From an uncultured Mucispirillum sp. (GTDB lineage: Bacteria > Chrysiogenota > Deferribacteres > Deferribacterales > Mucispirillaceae): DNA of 45,800 bases. Positions 40,103-45,800 of this stretch are shown in pieces. The notes beneath the pieces are model-generated. The model was not told the DNA's origin, searched no databases, and saw nothing but the letters and a program-made list of their open reading frames with translations. The stretch covers positions 2,364 through 48,163 of the forward strand of contig CAJUJZ010000002.1 in assembly GCA_910586745.1 (NCBI GenBank), in the 5' to 3' direction. A program made the translations under genes and the position numbers. Numbering within the stretch: position 1 is the stretch's first letter; each line of letters starts with the position of its first letter.

Positions 40103-42306
40103 AAAAGAAACTATTTTTATTACAATTCCTTTTTGCAGTATTTTTTGCCTGCAGCTGTTATGCTCAGCAAAACGATTATGCGGTAAACTTTAAAAATGTG
40201 CCAATGAAAGACTTTATTACATTTGTGTCTGAATTTACTGGTAAGAATGTTATATATAATGAGGCAGATTTACGGGGTAATGTAACAATTTCTTCTCAAA
40301 AGAATATGGATGCAAAAGAAATTCTTGATATTTTTTATTCTGTTATGAAGTTAAATGGTTATCAGCCTGTTACAAAAGGTGACAGCATACATATTGTAGC
40401 AGAAAAAGATATGCAGGCTTTTGATGAAGAAATAAAAATGAATGGGGTTGGCAGAAATGCAAAAGGGTATATGACTACTGTTATGTCCCTTGATAACTAT
40501 AATGCTGCCACTATCCTTCCAGTATTAAACAGAATGAAGTCTAAAACTGGTTATGTGGAAGCTGTAAAAGGTTTAAATATATTAGTTGTTAGAGATGATG
40601 CTTCCCGCATTGAAAAAATGACTGCATTGATAAATAAAGTAGATAATATAGCCGCAGGCTATGAGTTTTATACACTTTCTTTACAGTATAGCATTGCAAG
40701 TAAGATAGAGCAGCAGATTACTAAATTTTTTAATGAGCTTGCAAAATACTCTATAAACCCAACATCACCTGTTATTATTTCAGATGATATATCTAATACA
40801 TTAATTATTGCAGCGACTAAAAAAGACTATGAAAGAATATCTACAATAATAGCAAACCTTGATTCTAAAAATATGGCAATCAATACAGAGCCCAGAGTAT
40901 TTTATTTAAAGAATGCAAGGGCAGAAGATGTGGAAAAAGTCTTATCAAAGCTTGTGTCCTCTCTTTCTCAGCAGGCAGGCAAAACAGGCACAACAGCAGC
41001 TGCATCATCTAACTCAAAAGTAAGTATATCATCAGATAATGCAACAAATTCTATTTTAGCAATAGGTGATAAAGAGCTATATGATAATTTAGATTCTTTA
41101 ATATCTAAACTTGATGTTCCACGCCGTCAGGTATATGTGGAAGCATTAATTTTAGAAACAAGTATAGATAAAAGTTCTCAATTTGGTGTTGAATGGTTTA
41201 TGGGAGCAGGCAGTGAGTCTGGTGCACTTGTGGGCAGTAGTTCAAATACCGGCAGTTTAGGCAGCATTATCGGCTCCATTACTCAAGGAGCATCAAGTAT
41301 TTCAGGTCTTGGCACAGGTCTTGGTATTGGTGTTATAGGTAATATTATATCGTTTCAGGGGGCAAAATTTCCGTCAATTGGTGCATTGATTTCTGCCCTT
41401 AGAACATCAAGCGGTATAAATATTATATCAAACCCACAGATACTTACGCTAAATAACTCAGCAGCAGAAGTATTTGTTGGTGAAAATATGCCATATCAAA
41501 CAAGCACAAAATATGACTCAAATAACAACCCTATACAAACTTATGATTATAGAGATGTTGGTGTTAAGTTAAAAGTTACTCCACAGATTTCCAGTGATGA
41601 TATGGTAACTCTTTCTATTGAGCAGGAAATTAAAAAAGTTTCAGGTTCAGCAGTAAGTGCTACAGCACCTACTACTCTTACAAGGTCAACAAATACAACA
41701 GTTAAACTGAAAAACCATTCAATTATGGTTATTTCAGGTATGATAAAAGATGACTCTACTACTACTGTATCAGGTATCCCCGGTCTTTCACAAATACCTA
41801 TTTTAGGCTGGCTTTTTAAAACCCAGTCTACCACAACTCAAAAAACAAATGTTATGCTTTTCATAACAGCACATATTATTGATACTGTTGAAGATAATCA
41901 AAAACTTATGGAAGATAAGCGTGCTACAATGGAAGATTTTAACCATCAAGGTGATACAGAATTCAGCAAGGGAGCTTTTACTGATACAGGCAGGTCTATT
42001 CAGCTTAAAAATGAAATAGAGGGTTTATCTCCAGAAGAAGCACAGAAAACTCAAAGCCAGAGAGATAAAGAAAAAGCAGAACGAGAAAAAGCAGAGAAAA
42101 AAGCTGAAAAAGAGAGACAAAAAGCAATAAAAAAGGCTGAGAAAGAAGCAGCCAAAAAAACAGCTAATGAAGATGAGAAAGCAGTAGAAGAAAATACTAA
42201 ACTGCTAACTCCTGCTGCTGTTGATAATCATACAGAGCCTGCAAATCAGCCTTTAAATAATAATGAAGATACAGGTATTATCAGCCCGGAAAATCAAGGT
42301 GAATAA
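40099..42306 (+). CDS. gspD: Type II secretion system secretin GspD
   Basis: The 735 residues start with a signal peptide ending near SCYA (about 22). They continue with the N0 domain (NFKNVPMKDFITFVSEFTGK) and N1-N3 repeats (PVLNRMKSKTGYVEAVKGLN, RVFYLKNARAEDVEKVLSKL). The secretin core is marked by VPRRQVYVEALILETSID and the conserved GIPGLSQIPILGWLF. After the core, a tail of about 85 residues is rich in Lys, Glu and Ala (EKAEREKAEKKAEKERQKAI), a charged helical extension not part of the secretin fold. It forms the outer-membrane pore. A pilotin is not seen next to it. The gene overlaps gspC and leads to gspE after 3 bases. Confidence 0.96.
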   Translation: MKKKLFLLQFLFAVFFACSCYAQQNDYAVNFKNVPMKDFITFVSEFTGKNVIYNEADLRGNVTISSQKNMDAKEILDIFYSVMKLNGYQPVTKGDSIHIVAEKDMQAFDEEIKMNGVGRNAKGYMTTVMSLDNYNAATILPVLNRMKSKTGYVEAVKGLNILVVRDDASRIEKMTALINKVDNIAAGYEFYTLSLQYSIASKIEQQITKFFNELAKYSINPTSPVIISDDISNTLIIAATKKDYERISTIIANLDSKNMAINTEPRVFYLKNARAEDVEKVLSKLVSSLSQQAGKTGTTAAASSNSKVSISSDNATNSILAIGDKELYDNLDSLISKLDVPRRQVYVEALILETSIDKSSQFGVEWFMGAGSESGALVGSSSNTGSLGSIIGSITQGASSISGLGTGLGIGVIGNIISFQGAKFPSIGALISALRTSSGINIISNPQILTLNNSAAEVFVGENMPYQTSTKYDSNNNPIQTYDYRDVGVKLKVTPQISSDDMVTLSIEQEIKKVSGSAVSATAPTTLTRSTNTTVKLKNHSIMVISGMIKDDSTTTVSGIPGLSQIPILGWLFKTQSTTTQKTNVMLFITAHIIDTVEDNQKLMEDKRATMEDFNHQGDTEFSKGAFTDTGRSIQLKNEIEGLSPEEAQKTQSQRDKEKAEREKAEKKAEKERQKAIKKAEKEAAKKTANEDEKAVEENTKLLTPAAVDNHTEPANQPLNNNEDTGIISPENQGE

Positions 42307-42309
42307 TAT

Positions 42310-43767
42310 ATGAGTATGGATTTTGATAGTATAAAATCTCAGTATATGAAATTTCCAGATAAAAGTGATTTTATACCTGTAAGTGCAGAAAATGGGGATA
42401 TAAAGTTTTATTATGCTGATGATGCAGGACTGCAGAAAGCAAAATTTATGAGTTTTTCTCTTGGTATTAATCCAGATTATGAATATACAGAAAAAAGGCA
42501 TATATTAGAAATACTTGAAAGCTTTGGTGGCGAAGTAGATGATATAGGCTCAGATGATGAAAGCGATGATTTAGAAGATGATGCAAATATTTTAACATCA
42601 TCTTATGATGATGCACCTGTTATCAGGCTTGTGAATCAAATTATTATCAGTGCTGTAAAAAATGGTGCCAGTGATATTCACTTTGAAGGCAGAGATGGTG
42701 CTTTTTTAATCCGCATTAGAGTGGATGGCTGTTTAAATACATTAAAAACATATCCTAAAAGTGTTCATGACCCAATTCTTGCCCGTATAAAAGTTATAGG
42801 CCAGCTTGATGTGGCAGAAACAAGGAGAGCACAGGATGGTAGAATTAACTTAAAAATAGGCAACCGTGTTATAGATATTCGTGTATCTACAATGCCATCT
42901 ATTAACGGTGAAAAAGCCGTTCTTCGTATATTAGAGCGTTCTTCAGATTTTACATCTCTACAGCAGATAGGTTTAGACGGCGAGCTTTATGAAAAATTCC
43001 GCCCATATCTTGATAGACCAAATGGTATTATATTGGTTACAGGTCCTACAGGAAGTGGTAAAACAACCACTCTTTATGCATCACTGCTTGCAATGAACAG
43101 GGATAATAAGAATGTGGTTACAATAGAAGACCCTGTTGAATATCATATTGATAATGTAACACAAGTACAGATGAACCCTGCTGTAAACTTAACTTTTGCT
43201 GCTGCAATTAAAACATTTTTAAGACAGGACCCTGATATTATATTAGTAGGTGAAGTTCGCGATAATGAAACGGCAGAGGCTGCTATTCAGGCATCATTAA
43301 CTGGTCACTTAGTTTTATCTACACTCCACACAAACGACTCGCCAACAGCTATTGCAAGGCTTATAGAAATGGAAGTAGAGCCATTTTTAATATCTTCTTC
43401 CCTTGCGATTGTAATAGGTCAAAGGCTGGTTAGAAAAATATGTCCACATTGTCAGGAAGAAGTGCAGGCAGATGATTATATAAAATCTACTTTTGCTCAT
43501 GCAGGTTTAGAATTAGAGAGTTATATAAAAGGCAAAGGCTGCCCTAACTGTTTTAATACTGGCTACAGGGGCAGGATAGGTATATTTGAAATGCTTGAAA
43601 TCACTGACAGCCTGAGAAGTTTAATAAATAAAAGAGCATCAAGCTATGATATAAAAGAAGCCGCACGGAAAGAAGGTTTCCGCACTATGTTTGAATATGG
43701 TGCAGAGCTTGTGAAAAAAGGTATAACAACACCATCAGAAGTGCTTTCTGTTACAAAGGTTGATTAA
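42310..43767 (+). CDS. gspE: Type II secretion ATPase GspE
   Basis: The 485-residue ATPase has an N-terminal domain with an Asp/Glu-rich stretch (about 76-92, DDIGSDDESDDLEDDA). The Walker A motif is GPTGSGKT at 245-252, the Asp box is VTIEDPVEY, the Walker B region is DPDIILVGEVRD and the His box is HLVLSTLHTNDSP. A zinc-binding tetracysteine module (CPHC...CPNC, about 376-418) is intact, as in GspE. It powers pseudopilus assembly from the cytoplasm. AAGGTGA precedes the ATG, and it overlaps gspF by one base (TAATG). Confidence 0.97.
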   Translation: MSMDFDSIKSQYMKFPDKSDFIPVSAENGDIKFYYADDAGLQKAKFMSFSLGINPDYEYTEKRHILEILESFGGEVDDIGSDDESDDLEDDANILTSSYDDAPVIRLVNQIIISAVKNGASDIHFEGRDGAFLIRIRVDGCLNTLKTYPKSVHDPILARIKVIGQLDVAETRRAQDGRINLKIGNRVIDIRVSTMPSINGEKAVLRILERSSDFTSLQQIGLDGELYEKFRPYLDRPNGIILVTGPTGSGKTTTLYASLLAMNRDNKNVVTIEDPVEYHIDNVTQVQMNPAVNLTFAAAIKTFLRQDPDIILVGEVRDNETAEAAIQASLTGHLVLSTLHTNDSPTAIARLIEMEVEPFLISSSLAIVIGQRLVRKICPHCQEEVQADDYIKSTFAHAGLELESYIKGKGCPNCFNTGYRGRIGIFEMLEITDSLRSLINKRASSYDIKEAARKEGFRTMFEYGAELVKKGITTPSEVLSVTKVD

Positions 43768-44966
43768 TGGCAGCATACAGCTATAAGGGTATATCAAAAA
43801 CAGGAAAAGAAGTAAAAGGTGTTCGTGAAGCAGTCAGCAGACAGGCACTAACAAGTGAACTTTTATCAGAAGGAGTATTTGTTTCTTCTATTTCTGATAT
43901 GCGGGAAAAACAGCCGTTTTTTGCAAAGTGGCAGGAAATATTTGCAAAAAAACTCAATTTATCAGACACATTTTTTCAGCTTTCTTTGCTTTTAAGAAGT
44001 GGTATACCACTTGTAGAAGCATTAAAAATTGTTGCAAAAAGTACAAAAGAGCAGCATTTAAAAAATGCTTTATTAGAATCTGCATCAAAAGTTTCAGAAG
44101 GTATGCGGTTTTCAGACAGCCTTTCAAAATATCCTAAAATATTTGAGCCAATGTATGTAAACCTTATTAAAGCATCAGAACAGGTGGGCAAGCTTGCTGC
44201 TGTTTTAGCAGATATTGCAGTATATGAAGAAGATAAGCGTAAAAATACAGATAAAATAAAAACAGCTATGGTTTACCCTATGACAATACTTGTTATGGGT
44301 TTTGCAGTGCTGGGCTTTTTACTTGCTTTTGTTGTGCCAAAAATGGAATCTATTTTTGCGTCAATGAAACAGCAGATACCAGCATCTACTCAGTTTTTAT
44401 TAAAAGTTTCTGATTTTGTGAGTGAATATGGGCTTGTGCTGCTGCTTTTTGTTATGTTTATCATATTTACTGTCAGGTATCTTTATAAAAATAATAATAA
44501 ATTCAGATTTGCAGTTGATAAAAAGCTTTTTAAAATAAATCTTGTATCACATGTATCTGTATCTAAATTTGCCCATGTATTATCATTTCAGTTAAAAGAA
44601 GGGCTGCCCTTAACAGATGCTCTGCATTATGCTTCTCTTGTTATTGATAATAAGTATATGTTTGATATAGTATCCCAAGTAAGGGAAGCGGTACAGGCTG
44701 GTACAAAATTTTCTGTTGCAGTTAGAAATGCTGGTATTTTCCCTGAACTTTTTCCTGCAGCTGTTTCAACTGGTGAATCTTCTGGTAATATGCCTGAACT
44801 TTTAGAGCGTGTTAATGAATTTTACTCTAAAAATGTTGATAAGTTTTTAACATCATTTATTTCAGCTATTGAACCAATATTTATTGTTATTATTGGTGTG
44901 CTTGTAGGTTTTATTGTTGTATCTATTATGCAGCCTCTTTTCTCTATGAATTCTCTGGTGCAGTAA
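43767..44966 (+). CDS. gspF: Type II secretion inner-membrane platform protein GspF
   Basis: The 399-residue protein has two repeated T2SSF domains. The first is near 65-185 (FFQLSLLLRSGIPLVEALKI, MYVNLIKASEQVGKLAAVLA) and the second near 265-390 (FAHVLSFQLKEGLPLTDALH, LFPAAVSTGESSGNMPELLE). Three membrane helices follow or separate them: about 165-190, 215-235 and 365-390. It forms the core of the platform and contacts GspE and GspL. The gene overlaps gspE (TAATG) and is followed at 1 base by a LysE-type exporter gene. Confidence 0.96.
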   Translation: MAAYSYKGISKTGKEVKGVREAVSRQALTSELLSEGVFVSSISDMREKQPFFAKWQEIFAKKLNLSDTFFQLSLLLRSGIPLVEALKIVAKSTKEQHLKNALLESASKVSEGMRFSDSLSKYPKIFEPMYVNLIKASEQVGKLAAVLADIAVYEEDKRKNTDKIKTAMVYPMTILVMGFAVLGFLLAFVVPKMESIFASMKQQIPASTQFLLKVSDFVSEYGLVLLLFVMFIIFTVRYLYKNNNKFRFAVDKKLFKINLVSHVSVSKFAHVLSFQLKEGLPLTDALHYASLVIDNKYMFDIVSQVREAVQAGTKFSVAVRNAGIFPELFPAAVSTGESSGNMPELLERVNEFYSKNVDKFLTSFISAIEPIFIVIIGVLVGFIVVSIMQPLFSMNSLVQ

Positions 44967-44967
44967 T

Positions 44968-45588
44968 ATGGCAGATATTACAAATTACTATAGCTTTATA
45001 TTAGCAGTAATTATGATTTCATTAACACCTGGGGCAGATACTGTTTTTATATTAACAAAATCAATAGCAGGTGGATACAGGCAGGGATTTGCTTCTGTTG
45101 CTGGTATTGTCTGCGGTTTATTTGTCCACACAACTTTAGCAGCTTTTGGTCTTTCTGTAATACTAATGACTTCTGCACTTTTATTTAATCTTGTAAAAAT
45201 TGCAGGTGCAGTATATTTAATATATCTTGGTATTATGGCTTTAAAATCAAAATCAAGTATTAATATTAATAAAGAAAATGCTTCATCATCATTTTTTGTA
45301 GTATTCAGGCAGGGTCTTTTTACAAACCTGCTTAATCCAAAAGTGGCACTTTTCTTTTTAGCACTTCTTCCACAGTTTGTAAAAAGTAATGCTGAAAGTC
45401 CAGTTCCTTTTTTAATATTAGGTTTCACATTTATTTTTATAGGAACCTTATGGAGCTTGTTTTTAGTGTGGGCATCAGCTAGAATGTCAAACACATTAAG
45501 GCAGTCTAAATTTTCTTATTATTTAAATAAAGCTGCAGGAGTAATATTTATTGCTCTTGGTTTAAATATTTTAAGGCTTAGAAATTAG
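44968..45588 (+). CDS. LysE/RhtB family amino-acid exporter
   Basis: The 206-residue protein has six hydrophobic segments and the N-terminal family signature (ISLTPGADTVFILTKSIAGG, YRQGFASVAGIVCGLFVH) as well as FRQGLFTNLLNPKVALFFLA in the middle. These are inner-membrane exporters of amino acids or similar small molecules. It starts 1 base after the gspF stop, so it would be cotranscribed with the secretion genes, but there is no known functional connection. The substrate cannot be told from sequence. The full length of the family is present. Confidence 0.92.
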   Translation: MADITNYYSFILAVIMISLTPGADTVFILTKSIAGGYRQGFASVAGIVCGLFVHTTLAAFGLSVILMTSALLFNLVKIAGAVYLIYLGIMALKSKSSININKENASSSFFVVFRQGLFTNLLNPKVALFFLALLPQFVKSNAESPVPFLILGFTFIFIGTLWSLFLVWASARMSNTLRQSKFSYYLNKAAGVIFIALGLNILRLRN

Positions 45589-45616
45589 TATATATAATAC
45601 AAAATTAGGTGGAAAT

Positions 45617-45800
45617 ATGAACAATATCGATTTAAAATTGAATGAGTTTAAAGAAGAAATAATAAACGAAATAGAAAAACGAAAAAATGATGGTATTCTT
45701 GAAACGGAAAATGCAGAATTTTTAATTAAATTAATTAATAATGCTGATACAAAAGATGATGTTTTAAAACTATCAATATTAGGCACTACATATAAAAGGA
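45617..45800 (+). CDS. Start of an unrecognised gene, cut by the window end
   Basis: An ATG with AGGTGG upstream opens a frame of 61 codons still open at 45800. The visible part (MNNIDLKLNEFKEEIINEIE, then NAEFLIKLINNADTKDDVLK) is charged and helical without a signal peptide. I recognise no family. Proximity (28 bases) to the LysE-type gene suggests the same transcript. Confidence 0.6.
   Translation, partial: MNNIDLKLNEFKEEIINEIEKRKNDGILETENAEFLIKLINNADTKDDVLKLSILGTTYKR

Noticed and set aside
44988..45494. 168-residue minus-strand frame opposite the LysE-type gene
   Set aside because: It is antisense to a gene with clear family motifs and has no domain or ribosome site of its own.

Overview
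The window is AT-rich DNA from a diderm (Gram-negative type) bacterium. Supporting evidence is a type II secretion system with a secretin, several lipoproteins, an outer-membrane barrel and a periplasmic lytic transglycosylase. The cluster of GH57 glycogen enzymes with a DUF4912 protein, the low GC, and the methyl-accepting chemotaxis protein would fit Deferribacterota (for example a Mucispirillum-like gut organism). That placement is inference from gene content, not from a marker gene.

Layout. 1-600: non-coding repeats and hairpins. 619-1978: a surface lipoprotein gene (minus strand) whose consensus promoter carries a run of nine C in its spacer. 2122-6258: trhP-like U32 protein, ligA and a secreted endonuclease I. 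6259-7873: a decayed zone with remnants of two small periplasmic proteins and of a DUF3089 hydrolase, around an intact tRNA-Leu(GAG). 7866-14400 (minus): a DAACS symporter, a SUMF1-like/TPR protein, a chemotaxis receptor and an AhpD-like protein. 14455-23391 (minus): a compact glycogen operon of two GH57 enzymes, a GalT-like transferase, a divergent GlgA, a DUF4912 protein and a GH57 branching enzyme. 23536-27438 (minus): a nucleotidyltransferase-phosphoglucomutase fusion, a stand-alone receiver protein and rpe. 27617-32596 (plus): an envelope gene row of MltB-type transglycosylase, lipoprotein, outer-membrane barrel, lipoprotein and acetyltransferase. 32633-45588: a split type II secretion locus. 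gspG-H-I-J-K-L-M-N, followed by an SDR gene, runs left; gspC-D-E-F, followed by a LysE-type exporter, runs right; a small CPBP intramembrane protease gene sits between the two arms. A partial gene runs off the right end.

How the genes work together. The GH57 glucanotransferase, amylase-like and branching enzymes with GlgA and GalT form a self-contained alpha-glucan storage and remodelling module. The upstream NTase-PGM fusion may supply the nucleotide sugar. The type II system lacks only its prepilin peptidase here, and the secreted endonuclease is a plausible cargo.

The most striking observation is the promoter at 1952-1978. A perfect TTGACA and a perfect TATAAT are separated by only 15 bp, nine of which are a C homopolymer. 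This is the architecture of a slipped-strand phase-variable promoter, here controlling an undescribed surface lipoprotein.
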